From: Paraburkholderia ginsengiterrae
Lineage (GTDB): Bacteria > Pseudomonadota > Gammaproteobacteria > Burkholderiales > Burkholderiaceae
Direction: 5' to 3'
Assembly: GCF_001645125.1 (NCBI RefSeq)
Contig: NZ_LXKA01000044.1
Coordinates: forward strand, 101,450-165,449
Length of the DNA stretch: 64,000 nucleotides
This document shows positions 46,001 to 54,768 of this stretch, one piece after another. The notes under the pieces were generated by a model, which saw only the letters and a program-made list of their open reading frames with translations, ran no database searches and was not told the DNA's origin. The translations under genes and the position numbers were made by a program. How positions within the stretch are numbered: the stretch's first letter is position 1; every line of letters starts with the position of its first letter.

Positions 46001-46638
46001 TCGGCGGAGCGTATCTGTGCGTGTATGGGATGGAGGGGCCGGGTGGCTATCAATTCGTCGGCCGCACGCTGCAGATGTGGAACCGCTATCGCGAGGTCGC
46101 GGATTTTGCGGGGCGGCCATACCTGTTGCGCTTCTTCGATCAGATCCGCTTCTACGAAGTCCCCGCCGCCGAACTGCTGCGCATCCGTGCAAACTTTCCG
46201 CTCGGACGCTATCCGTTGAAGATCGAGGAGACCGAGTTGTCGCTGGCGGACTACGAGGCGTTTCTCACGCGCGAATCCGCCGGCATCCGGCAATTCCGCG
46301 CACGCCAGCAAGCCGCGTTTCAGGCCGAACGCGAGCGTTGGCGCGAAGCGGGTACGGCAGCGGAAAGCTTCGATGCGCCGCCCGCGGAGTGCACGGAACT
46401 TGCGCCGCTGAAAGACGGCGACGTAGCGGTAGACAGCGAGATTGCCGGCAGCCTCTGGCAAGTACGGGTGGCGTCTGGCGACACGGTCGCGGAGGGCGAC
46501 GTACTGCTTATCATCGAGTCGATGAAAATGGAGATCTCCGTGTGCGCGCCGTGTGCGGGAACCGTCGGTGAAATTTACGTGGCGCCGGGTTCTCCCGTGC
46601 TCGCGGGGCAGCGTGTTGCCGTCATCGAACGTCTTTGA
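43039..46638 (+). CDS. Biotin-dependent carboxylase: guanidine carboxylase (annotated as urea carboxylase)
   Basis: 1199 residues, the usual length. Domains in order: biotin carboxylase (1 to about 450, with [28 protein letters not shown] and the [16 protein letters not shown] segment); a KipA/AHS2-type domain (about 460-760, [24 protein letters not shown]); a KipI/AHS1-type domain (about 790-1050, with [18 protein letters not shown] and [16 protein letters not shown]); and a C-terminal biotinyl domain with ESMKMEI (K1163). The reaction is ATP- and bicarbonate-dependent carboxylation of guanidine to carboxyguanidine, or of urea to allophanate in urea-type enzymes. The riboswitch and CgdAB neighbours favour guanidine. 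A residue to check lies in [10 protein letters not shown] near residue 929, in the region known to separate the two specificities. Confidence 0.9.
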   Translation: [1199 protein letters not shown]

Positions 46639-46657
46639 TTGTCGAGGAAAGAACCCC

Positions 46658-48463
46658 ATGTATTCATTCGATCTGCGCCTGCCGACGCTGCGCGCCGCTT
46701 ACCGTGCCGGGGCGCTTACGCCGCGCAAGCTGATTGGCGAGTTGTTGGCGAAAGCCGCCGCACTGAATTCCGAGTTTCATCTGTTCATCCACCTTTTGAG
46801 CGAAACGGAACTTGCGCCGTATCTGGACTGGCTGGAAACACAGGATATCGAAGCACTGCCGCTCTACGGCATTCCGTTCGCGATCAAGGACAACATCGAT
46901 CTGGCCGCTATTCCGACGACAGCTGCCTGTCCCGCGTTCGCCTATACGCCCACAGAGTCCGCGACGCTCGTCGCGCAGTTGATCGCGCTAGGCGCCGTGC
47001 CGCTCGGCAAGACCAATCTCGACCAGTTCGCCACTGGGCTGAACGGCACGCGTTCGCCGTACGGCAAGTGCCGCAACAGCGCGCATCCCGAGTATCCGTC
47101 GGGTGGCTCGAGTGCGGGGTCGTCGCTGGCCGTCGCGCTGGGTGTCGCGAGCTTTGCGCTGGGCACCGACACTGCGGGCTCCGGGCGCGTGCCGGCGGCG
47201 CTAAACAACCTCGTGGGACTCAAGCCGACCAAAGGTCTTCTGTCCACCGCCGGCGTCGTGCCGGCCTGCCGCACGCTCGATTGCGTGACGTACTTCACGG
47301 CGACCGCGCGCGAAGCCAGCGAACTGCTGGCGCTCACCGCGCAAGCCGATCCTCGCGATGCATACAGCCGCAAGAACCCGCAATGGAACGACGCACGTGC
47401 GTTCGGCACGCTGAGCAAATTCCGGTTCGGCGTGCCGTCGCAACTCGAATTCGCAGGCTGCGCGGAAAGTCCCATGTTGTTTTCGAATGCTCGCGCAATG
47501 CTCGAAGCGGCGGGCGGCGAGGCTGTCGAAATCGACTTCGCGCCATTCGTCGAGGCGGCGAAGCTGCTTTACGAAGGCCCTTGGGTCGCGGAGCGCTACA
47601 GCGTCGTGGGCGAACTGGTGGAGGCGAACCCGGCGGCCGTGTTGCCGGTCATTCGCGACGTGCTGGCGAAGGCGCCGGGCGCTACCGCCGTCGAACTCTT
47701 TCGCGCGCAATACCGCCTGCAGGCATTGAAGGCCACCTGCGACGCTGTGCTCGAATCGCTCGACTTCGTTCTCACGCCGACTTATCCGCGTCCCGTCACG
47801 CTCGCGGAGCTGGAGCGCGACCCCATTGGGCCGAACTCGTTGCTCGGCTACTACACCAACTTCATGAATCTGCTCGACTATGCAGCGGTTGCAACGCCGA
47901 CCGCGTTCATGACGAATGGCTTGCCGTGGGGCGTGACCGTGTTTGGCCGCGCATTCACGGATCAGTATCTGCTGAGCGTAGCGGACGCGTTGCAACGGAT
48001 GAGCGGAATCGAATGTGTCGGAGGCAGCAGGCTGGACGCGGGCGGCTCACCTTCGGCAGCTCATGATCGCGTACGCATCGCGGTATGCGGCGCGCACATG
48101 CAAGGTTTACTGCTCAATCGCGACCTGGTTTGCCGCGGCGCGCGTCTCGTAGAGGCGACGCAAACTGCGCTGCACTATCGCTTGTCTGCGCTGGCAGCTG
48201 CACCGGACGGCACGAGGCGGCCCGGCATGTGGCGGGTGTCCGGCGGCGGCACGGCGATCGCAGTCGAGGTCTGGGAGATGCCCAGTCTGGAACTGGGCTC
48301 GTTCATCACAACCGTTCCCTCGCCGCTAGCGCTGGGGAAGGTCCAACTGGCGAACGGCACGTGGGTGACCGGCTTTGTTTGCGAGCCGTATGGTCTGGAG
48401 GCCGGGACCGACATCACGAGGTTTGGCGGCTGGCGAGCATGGCTCGCTAGTGAGCACAATTGA
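46658..48463 (+). CDS. Allophanate hydrolase
   Basis: 601 residues from the ATG at 46658; the frame is open further upstream but overlaps the carboxylase. The amidase signature triad is visible: K77 in FAIKDNID, cis-Ser in GGSSAGSS (151-152) and the nucleophile S175 in [11 protein letters not shown]-terminal extension of about 150 residues (from about 450 on) matches the allophanate hydrolase extra domain with [16 protein letters not shown]. It breaks allophanate to two ammonia and two CO2. It is 19 bp after the carboxylase and ends the guanidine operon. The common symbol is atzF or a related name; I leave the symbol blank because synteny fits the guanidine pathway. Confidence 0.92.
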   Translation: MYSFDLRLPTLRAAYRAGALTPRKLIGELLAKAAALNSEFHLFIHLLSETELAPYLDWLETQDIEALPLYGIPFAIKDNIDLAAIPTTAACPAFAYTPTESATLVAQLIALGAVPLGKTNLDQFATGLNGTRSPYGKCRNSAHPEYPSGGSSAGSSLAVALGVASFALGTDTAGSGRVPAALNNLVGLKPTKGLLSTAGVVPACRTLDCVTYFTATAREASELLALTAQADPRDAYSRKNPQWNDARAFGTLSKFRFGVPSQLEFAGCAESPMLFSNARAMLEAAGGEAVEIDFAPFVEAAKLLYEGPWVAERYSVVGELVEANPAAVLPVIRDVLAKAPGATAVELFRAQYRLQALKATCDAVLESLDFVLTPTYPRPVTLAELERDPIGPNSLLGYYTNFMNLLDYAAVATPTAFMTNGLPWGVTVFGRAFTDQYLLSVADALQRMSGIECVGGSRLDAGGSPSAAHDRVRIAVCGAHMQGLLLNRDLVCRGARLVEATQTALHYRLSALAAAPDGTRRPGMWRVSGGGTAIAVEVWEMPSLELGSFITTVPSPLALGKVQLANGTWVTGFVCEPYGLEAGTDITRFGGWRAWLASEHN

Positions 48464-48472
48464 CGCGCACGT

Positions 48473-48679
48473 TGGCCAGATGCGCGAGCATGTGCAAGCG
48501 GCTTCCATGGCGTTCAAGAAGGCCCTGACATTGACACGGCCGTTGTGGTCTGGAAGCGTTCGGCGCGCGGCGTGTAGTTCGTAGAACTGTCGCCGGGCAT
48601 GCGCGCAGCAGGCTGCTTCGGCTACCTGCACGGTTTCGTAAATCGCCAGGTATCCGCCGTAGGCATCGGCCTGCAGCTA
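48473..48679 (-). mobile_element. IS66 transposase (TnpC) fragment
   Basis: On the minus strand this reads [20 protein letters not shown] then [19 protein letters not shown], a typical internal TnpC segment, followed by unrelated residues. No ends, start or stop of an intact element are present. The fragment joins the integrase remnant at about 48680, so an old insertion or deletion fused the two. Confidence 0.75.
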
Positions 48680-48680
48680 C

Positions 48681-48881
48681 CGTCGCCCGTACAACATGCA
48701 ACACAGCTACGCGACGGCGAAGCTGATGGCGGGCATGACGCCGGCGTTCTGTGCAAGGCAATTCGGGCACAGCGTGGAGATGTTCCTCAACACGTGCTCG
48801 AAATGGATCGATGGGGGCAGAATGGCCTGGGAAATGGCACGGCTGGAAGCTTCGCTTACTTCCCCACAACGCCCCCCATAG
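48681..48881 (+). pseudogene. Tyrosine recombinase (phage integrase) C-terminal remnant
   Basis: The frame reads RRPYNMQHSYATAKLMAGMT, continues with FCARQFGHSVEMFL and ends TCSKWIDGG. This is the end of a P4-like integrase, with the conserved RxxxT and HxxxxH/GHS elements. The catalytic Tyr position, normally TYSKW or similar, is Cys here, and the N-terminal part is absent. It lies 43 bp from a tRNA 3' fragment, the normal arrangement at an island end. Confidence 0.75.
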
Positions 48882-48923
48882 AAGGGGAAACGCCGACAAG
48901 TCTATGATTTAGTGGGGACTTTT

Positions 48924-48985
48924 TGGTGGGCCGGGTGGGAGTCGAACCCACGGTGTCCTTTCGGAGGCGGATTATGAGTCCTCGC
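48924..48985 (-). pseudogene. tRNA 3' fragment (anticodon CAT-like), likely att site
   Basis: On the minus strand this reads from an anticodon-arm segment (GGACTCATAATCC) through a long variable arm to a good T arm (GTGGGTTCGACTCCCAC) and CCGGCCCACCA. The 5' half (acceptor and D arm) is absent upstream. The variable arm looks longer than usual for a CAT tRNA, so identity is uncertain. Best read as the tRNA-derived attachment-site copy left by an integrated element. Confidence 0.6.
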
Positions 48986-49008
48986 GAGAATACAAAAAAA
49001 TCAATGGG

Positions 49009-49266
49009 TTACGCCACTTTCATTTCCTCAATCAGGCTGGTTTCACGCCTCGGAAAGCCTTGCAATTCAAGGAACGCGTATCGATTTGCGGAAATGCCAT
49101 GACCCCACGCCGCAGCTTGCCCGGATAGCGCTCCGTCCGTCACATCCCGTCTCGCTGACGCCGTTCGAGATGCCCATGCGGGCATATCAATGGTGAGCGA
49201 GGAAACGGTAAGCATCCAATCTGCACCGTCGCGAATTACGTTGACGCGCGAGAGGATCGGCTGCAT
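49009..49266 (-). CDS. Hypothetical small protein beside the tRNA fragment
   Basis: 85 residues (MQPILSRVNVIRDGADWMLT...). I do not recognise a family and there is no good ribosome-binding site. It could be a small island-borne gene, as often lies beside integrases, or a chance frame. Confidence 0.3.
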   Translation of the reverse strand: MQPILSRVNVIRDGADWMLTVSSLTIDMPAWASRTASARRDVTDGALSGQAAAWGHGISANRYAFLELQGFPRRETSLIEEMKVA

Positions 49267-49386
49267 ACAGAGCGGACCGCGACGAATTGCGGTCCGTGCT
49301 TACCACGCATTGCACGAATCTGCTGCTGTTTCCGATTCCTGGGTGGCCGGATGATGGGTGCATTCCAAACCAACAGGAGCAGCGCC

Positions 49387-49590
49387 ATGGAATTCCTCCG
49401 ACTCGTCCGCATCGTTCTTTCCAGCTTCTTCGGCGTGCGCAAGAGTGCGTCGCATGAGGCGGACTTCGCCAACGTGAACTTTGTCCTGCTGCCGTTCGTG
49501 GCCGTGTTCATGGCTGTAGTCATCGGCGCGATCATATTCGGCTTTGTGCACCTGGTCGCGGACTCGACGAGCGCAATGCAGGGCTTCTGA
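49387..49590 (+). CDS. DUF2970 membrane protein
   Basis: 67 residues from the ATG at 49387, with CAGGAG upstream. The DUF2970 pattern is clear: EFLRLVRIVLSSFFGVRKSASHEADF followed by a single membrane helix (LLPFVAVFMAVVIGAIIFGFVHLV). Function is unknown; the family is common in beta-proteobacteria and is likely inner-membrane. It is an ordinary small gene inside a decayed region. Confidence 0.75.
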   Translation: MEFLRLVRIVLSSFFGVRKSASHEADFANVNFVLLPFVAVFMAVVIGAIIFGFVHLVADSTSAMQGF

Positions 49591-49683
49591 TTCGCGGTTC
49601 GCTGCATTGGCCGTGCAACCCGGCTGCTATTGGTGTGTATGGCTTAAGAGCAACGGGCTCATCACGGTCGCACTGAACATAAA

Positions 49684-51111
49684 TCAGATTGATGTGTGTA
49701 CTGCCGGGTCATCGAGAATCTCGGCAAGGGCGCATATGGCCCCATCAATCTTGACGCTCCAGGGATGCCCAAAGTTGATCCGGACGCAATTCTGAAATGC
49801 GCGCCTGGCGGAAAAGATCGGACCGGGCGCGATGCTGATGCCACGGCCGATCGCGAGCCGGTGCAGCGCCATTGCATCGACCGCGTCCGGCAACTGCAGC
49901 CATAGGAAGTAACCGCCCGAGGGCGTCACCCATCGGACCTCACGCGGCAGGTAACGCCGCAAAGCCGCCTCCATGGCTGCACGTTGCGTCTGCATCGCAG
50001 CGTGCAGCTTGCGCAGATGGCGGTCGAACCCGCCGTGCTCCAGGTAGTCCGCAATGCCCGCCTGCGCAGGGGTGCTGGCCGAGAGCGTCGTCATCAGTTT
50101 GAGCCGCTGCACGCGATCCGCGAAGCGTCCAGCGGACACCCAACCGATACGATAACCCGGTGCAAGCGTCTTCGAAAACGAACTGCAGTGCATGACCAGT
50201 CCGTTGCTATCGAAGGCTTTCGCAGGTAGTGGCCGATCACGGCTGAAGTGCAGCTCCTGATAAACGTCGTCCTCGATCAGTGGTACGTCGCGCGCTGCAA
50301 GCATGTCAACGAGCGACTTCTTTTTTTCGTCGGAAAGGGTGACGCCGGTCGGATTCTGGAAATTGGTCATGAACCAGCATGCGCGAATCGGATGCTTGTC
50401 GAGCGCAGCGGCGAGCGCGGCGAGGTCTAGGCCTGTGACCGGATGGACCGGAATCTCGACCGCGCGCAGATCGAGCCGCTCAATGGCCTGCAAGGCCGCG
50501 TAGAAGCCCGGCGACTCGACCGCGACGACGTCGCCCGGACGCGTGACGGCCATCAGACACAGATTGAGCGCCTCCAGCGCGCCGTTGGTAACGACGATCT
50601 CCTCGGGGGGGATCGACACGCCGGTGGCCACATAGCGCAACGCGATCTGGCGGCGAAGATGGTCGTTGCCGGGCGGCAGATCCACGACCGTGCTCCATGG
50701 GCTGAGCGCGCGCGTGCCTTGGGTCAGCGATTTGAGCAGGCGAGCTGAAGGGAACAACAGTGGTGACGGGAACGCCGAGCCGAGCGGCACGATGTCTGGA
50801 TGCTTCGTGGCATCGAGCACGGAAAACACCAGATCGCTGATGTCGACCTTCGTGGAATCGGCAAGGGGCATGTCCTGATGCGACGGCACCTGTTTGACCG
50901 CCGCACCGGGCGTCACGAAGTAGCCCGCGCGCTCTTCGGCGCGGATCAGCCCCCACTCTTCGAGCAGATAGTACGCGCGGAATACCGTCGACTGACTGAC
51001 ACCGCGCTGCGCGATGATCTGCCGGAGCGACGGCAGCCGGGAGCCGATCGGAATCTGCCCAGACCGGATGCCATCAGCGATGGAGTTGGCGAGAACCTCG
51101 TAGCGTTTCAT
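49684..51111 (-). CDS. MocR-type regulator (GntR domain plus aminotransferase domain)
   Basis: 475 residues. The GntR winged helix is at about 5-70 (RYEVLANSIADGIRSGQIPIG, SLRQIIAQRGVSQSTVFRAYYLLEEWG). The aminotransferase part shows LIEDDVYQELHFSRD and the PLP lysine in HCSSFSKTLAPGYRIGWV. It senses an amine or amino acid through PLP. No divergent catabolic gene is beside it; the upstream side is an IS1182-type remnant, so its original partner may have been lost. Confidence 0.88.
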   Translation of the reverse strand: MKRYEVLANSIADGIRSGQIPIGSRLPSLRQIIAQRGVSQSTVFRAYYLLEEWGLIRAEERAGYFVTPGAAVKQVPSHQDMPLADSTKVDISDLVFSVLDATKHPDIVPLGSAFPSPLLFPSARLLKSLTQGTRALSPWSTVVDLPPGNDHLRRQIALRYVATGVSIPPEEIVVTNGALEALNLCLMAVTRPGDVVAVESPGFYAALQAIERLDLRAVEIPVHPVTGLDLAALAAALDKHPIRACWFMTNFQNPTGVTLSDEKKKSLVDMLAARDVPLIEDDVYQELHFSRDRPLPAKAFDSNGLVMHCSSFSKTLAPGYRIGWVSAGRFADRVQRLKLMTTLSASTPAQAGIADYLEHGGFDRHLRKLHAAMQTQRAAMEAALRRYLPREVRWVTPSGGYFLWLQLPDAVDAMALHRLAIGRGISIAPGPIFSARRAFQNCVRINFGHPWSVKIDGAICALAEILDDPAVHTSI

Positions 51112-51212
51112 GATGGGTTTTGTTCGAATGTTTATCCCATGTTAGGTCGCCGTCGCCGGACGTCGTGCAATGTTCTGTCGCATATGACGACCCGGCGAAG
51201 CTGTCAAAACGC

Positions 51213-51530
51213 TGTCAGTGGTAATGCAATTCGGCGTGGTCTGTTTTTCCCCGAAACACGCGATATCCGAGCAAAGTGTACGCGAGAGAGCCGCTGGTGA
51301 AGTTGCGATCATGCGCGTTGACTGCCTTGAACTTGCTGCCGTCAATGGCCACGCTCGCCTGAGCAAGCAGATCCAACCGGCGGCACAGCACCACAAACTG
51401 CCGGCAAACGTTGCGTATGGGCTGGCCGTTATCTCGTCTGAAGTCGGCACAATCTTGAAGTCAGGCGCCAGGCGTCCTGTCAGCCACATCAGTTCGATGT
51501 TGCGCTGACATTCCCGCTCAACGTGAAACG
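51213..51530 (-). mobile_element. IS1182-family transposase remnant (frameshifted)
   Basis: On the minus strand one frame reads ECQRNIELMWLTGRLAPDFK, and the next frame continues ADFRRDNGQPIRNVCRQF, then VAIDGSKFKAVNAHDRNFT. Together they match the middle of an IS1182/DUF772-type transposase. The frame change in the middle and the missing ends show a dead copy. Confidence 0.7.
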
Positions 51531-51657
51531 CAGCAACGCGGCAACGCGGGTCGTAGCAGTTCTCCTTGTCTCGATACTATACCGGTGGACTACTGATCGC
51601 CCTTCCCGGGCTTATCACCGGTGGCATAAGTCTGCGCATCGAATCGTCCAGAGTTCC

Positions 51658-52071
51658 TTACCGCGAAGGAACCTCTTCGGCCACCCCTTCCTCCTCGTCC
51701 GCCTGGTCGTCCGGTATGACAGCCGGCGCGGCGTCGTTCAGAAGCAGCGTCTCCGCGTCGGGAGCCTGCTCGTAGACGGCCACGCCCATGTCATTGAAGG
51801 TGCTGACAATGGTTTCGATGGCAGCGGTTTGCGCGAAGTTGTCCGGCAGGTGATCGTTGATTTCCGCGTGGGTCAGGAAACCGCGCTCCTTGCCCAACTG
51901 AATCAGGGCGCGCATCTGGCGCTGCCGTTCTTCATCCTGCAGTGCCGTCGATGCGGCGTCCATCAGCACGACGCCGGCCGCGGCGTTGCCCTTCGATGCG
52001 CGACGGGCCGGGGACTTGCGCGCGGATGCGGTCGTGTCTGGCCCTGAAGCGTCCCGATCAAAACTTGCCAT
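51658..52071 (-). pseudogene. RpoD sigma factor fragment, region 1.1 only
   Basis: 137 residues with an ATG at 52071 and GGAGG upstream. Residues about 47-108 match sigma-70 region 1.1: RQRQMRALIQLGKERGFLTH, followed by AEINDHLPDN, MGVAVYEQAPDAETLLLND and the acidic DDQADEEEGVAEE. In full RpoD the next part is LSTVDSEFGRTTDPVRMYMREMG with regions 1.2-4; here the frame ends at VPSR, so no promoter-binding region exists. The IS1182-type remnant 130 bp downstream may have caused the cut. A short free region-1.1 protein could still interact with RNA polymerase. Confidence 0.75.
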
Positions 52072-52595
52072 ACGTCCTCCTCAACAGGTTTGCGCGGCGA
52101 TGGCGAGACAAGGCCACAGGCATGGCGGCCTGCGCGCCACGAACAGGATCACGGCTTGGGGCGCAGACGACTTGCAAGGATCGCAACGAGCAAAGAACGC
52201 GGCCCGCTCACACGGGCGGCCCGGTTCGAAACTGCGCACAAAACGCGCGACTTTTGATGCCAACAGAAATTGCTGCGTTGCACCAATGATCCGCCGCCTG
52301 TCCGCATTCCGCTCGATGACAGCGCCTTGTCGTGAGCCCTGAACAACCAGTTGACACCGTATCCGCTCCGGATCGGAACTCGCCGGTCGCAATCCGGCAT
52401 GAAAATTGTGCTTGCTGCTTTGCACAAATTCGCCATACTGTTCAGCTACAGAACGAAGCGCGGTACGCAAAGCGCCCGGACGGCAGCATGGTGGAGACGG
52501 TTGCGGCCGCTGCCCGCTCGTCGATGGCGAGCTGTGTAGGCAGTGTGCCCGAAGAAGCGATGAACCTTGGTCGCTGAACCCCGGAGGCGGACGAC
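52072..52595. other. Intergenic, no supported gene
   Basis: About 520 bp between the divergent RpoD fragment and the next small gene. Open frames on both strands lack domains; an 81-codon + frame ending at 52577 has no good start signal. I saw no repeat or RNA. Confidence 0.4.
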
Positions 52596-52898
52596 ATGCT
52601 GACTTTGGCCGAATTGCAAAGCACGCTGCAAATCGAGTACGAACTGCAGCTCGAAGCGATGGACGAGCAGGCGTTGCGTGCGCTGCTCGCGGATCCGATT
52701 GCACTGAACCCACTGGTGCCGGCATATATGAGCTTTGCGGAGGGGCGCCGGATAGCGGAAGCCACGCTTGAACAACTGCTCGCGCGCAAGCCGCCGAGCG
52801 GCGAACCAGTCATTCCGCATAAGGCCGAGCCCCTGTGGGCGCAGTGGTTCAAACCGTTCTGGACGCCGCTGCTCTTCGGGGGGCGCAAGGGCGAGTGA
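52596..52898 (+). CDS. Hypothetical small protein
   Basis: 100 residues with GGAGG upstream (CGGAGGCGGACGAC before the ATG). The sequence is Leu/Ala/Glu rich and probably helical for the first 70 residues (LTLAELQSTLQIEYELQLEAMDEQALRALL), followed by a Pro/Trp-rich end (WAQWFKPFWTPLLFGG). I do not recognise a family. The good ribosome-binding site supports a real gene. Confidence 0.5.
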   Translation: MLTLAELQSTLQIEYELQLEAMDEQALRALLADPIALNPLVPAYMSFAEGRRIAEATLEQLLARKPPSGEPVIPHKAEPLWAQWFKPFWTPLLFGGRKGE

Positions 52899-53725
52899 GG
52901 GCGCTCGCGCCGACGCAATCAATGGGCTAACGCGCTAACAGGCGCCGTTGCCGGCCGATCCGTTCTCGCACGCCGCGAACCGATAGCGCCCGAGATGATC
53001 GATGCCCGATTCCGATAGCCACACCTCGGCAAGCCGCCCCATCAGTCAACACTCAGATCTACTGCACTGGTCCCCCAACATTTATGGATCTCATCGAGCG
53101 CCAGGCGCGCGACTGGGTGTATCCGGCAAATATCCAAAAAATCGTCCTAGGTGTCAGAAAAAATTCATAGTCGCGTCTTTTCTAATACGCGCTCTGATGC
53201 TGATCTGTGTTTCGTATTGCAGGTACACGATGACAAAGATCCGCATGCGAAAGAAGGCAAGGTCCAGTGCCATCCAGTCCGCGTCAATTTGTGCAAGACC
53301 CCGTGACTCAAGTCGTCAGGTCCCTCTGCCCGCCAGGATCAGCAATCACCACGTCAAAATTTTCAGAATCTCGTGTATTTAGAAGGTCGAACAGATTTGC
53401 GATGCAAAGGCTGCCCGTCGGATAAGGATGCGCTGGAATCATCTCATCGCGCACGAAAGGTGCGCTTCGCCGCGCTCACCACACTCGCAGATCACGTTTT
53501 GCTCCCTTGACCGGGATCGATGTTACTCAGCGCACTTCTGTCGAAGTCACGTATGTTATTGGTGCCGGACAGACGTGAGCTGGTGCTGATGAATCTCGGT
53601 AGAATGACCAGGACACGCGTCGCGTGTGTCGAAAGTCAGTCACGTTGATCCGATGCTTCTCATCTGGCAAGAATAGGCGACCGGGGTGGTTTGCATGCCC
53701 TCACCGGATCCTGTTAAACGCCTGT
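52899..53725. other. Gene-poor region, nothing recognised
   Basis: About 830 bp, partly AT-rich. Frames present are short and lack recognisable products. No hairpin, tandem repeat or tRNA stands out. Confidence 0.4.
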
Positions 53726-53926
53726 CTACGCTTCAACAATGGTCACGTCATAGTCTTCATCGACGAAAGCGACAAGAAACTCTTCAGGCATCAGCCACGA
53801 ATCAACGCTTACCGTCTTCGTATCAATATCAACGTTGACCTTCGCGTCGACGTCGACGGTCTTCATCGCATGTTCAATAGTTAAAATATCGTCAGAGCGA
53901 ATTTCATCTTTCACTGCGAATTTCAC
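53726..53926 (-). CDS. HMA-fold-like small protein lacking the CxxC metal site
   Basis: 66 residues from the GTG at 53926, with GGAG upstream. The pattern follows copper-chaperone HMA proteins (a first strand, then a helix with VDAKVNVDIDTKTVSVDS, then a helix and last strand EEFLVAFVDEDYDVTIVEA), but where MxCxxC is expected it reads IRSDDILTIEH, with no cysteines at all. The protein is very acidic. It may be a repurposed fold or a false similarity. Confidence 0.55.
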   Translation of the reverse strand: MKFAVKDEIRSDDILTIEHAMKTVDVDAKVNVDIDTKTVSVDSWLMPEEFLVAFVDEDYDVTIVEA

Positions 53927-54768
53927 TTGTCACTTCTCCAGTAGATAACGGTTGAATATCGGCTTCAACGCCGATCGGGCCGACGGCTCCGATATAGGCA
54001 AATGTAGGCGCATTGACTCAGGTTTCGAATACCCGCACTGGACAAACAGTCTTGCGCAGCGAGAACAAATCGAAAATCAGGCTGCAGGGCTTGCTGGGCC
54101 GCCTTGTGCAGCGGTCGTAGGTGGATCGGGGCCAGGAAAAGCGCGAGACCGGAAGGATGACCGCTCATTCTCACGACGTCGTGCCTGGAGCGTGGCTTCC
54201 TGGTGGGAAACGAATTCGTGATTTCATTCCAGTCAAAGACGACTGACCGCGAAGCGTTACTCACATCGGAGCAGATGTACTACGCTGTCTCGGGGCTATG
54301 GTCGAGCGGACCGACACAGAACCGCGTCATCCTCAGCCAGCGCCCTGGGTACGGCCTCGCGCAAGAAATCCATGAGGTCCGCTCGGAATCGACTACTTTC
54401 ACATAGATACATCCCGTTAGGGAATTCGTTGACGCGGTACCTCGCCAACCTCTCTCGCTGTATGTTCGCAGACTCTGATGCACCGCGTTAACCTGGACTC
54501 TGCAACCAGAATGTTTGTGCGTCGAACACATTCACCCGGCCTACGGTGATCCTGGACCCGCCGTTCGAATGACGGGTTTGTGGGAGGGGCGAGCGGCTAC
54601 AATTGGCCCGTCCGCCGCCTTTCGTGGCGTCAGCTCCTTTCTCATACCCGGACCCAGATGACTGACGTGCCCGCGCGTTCGGCAACAGTGACATATTCAA
54701 TGTGCGACCGGCAACACCTTGCCTGGTAAGGCTTGACGGCGATCCGGTCGCCCGACGCGCTCGCGCGA
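53927..54768. other. Gene-poor region, nothing recognised
   Basis: About 840 bp. Several frames of 60-90 codons exist but none shows a domain or clear start signal. It may be decayed island sequence. Confidence 0.4.

Noticed and set aside
45070-46659. 529-codon minus-strand open frame inside the carboxylase gene
   Set aside because: It is fully antisense to a well-supported domain protein and has no recognisable product; high-GC DNA often keeps such frames open.
52081-52725. 214-codon minus-strand frame
   Set aside because: Overlaps a better-supported plus-strand gene with a good ribosome-binding site and has no recognisable product.
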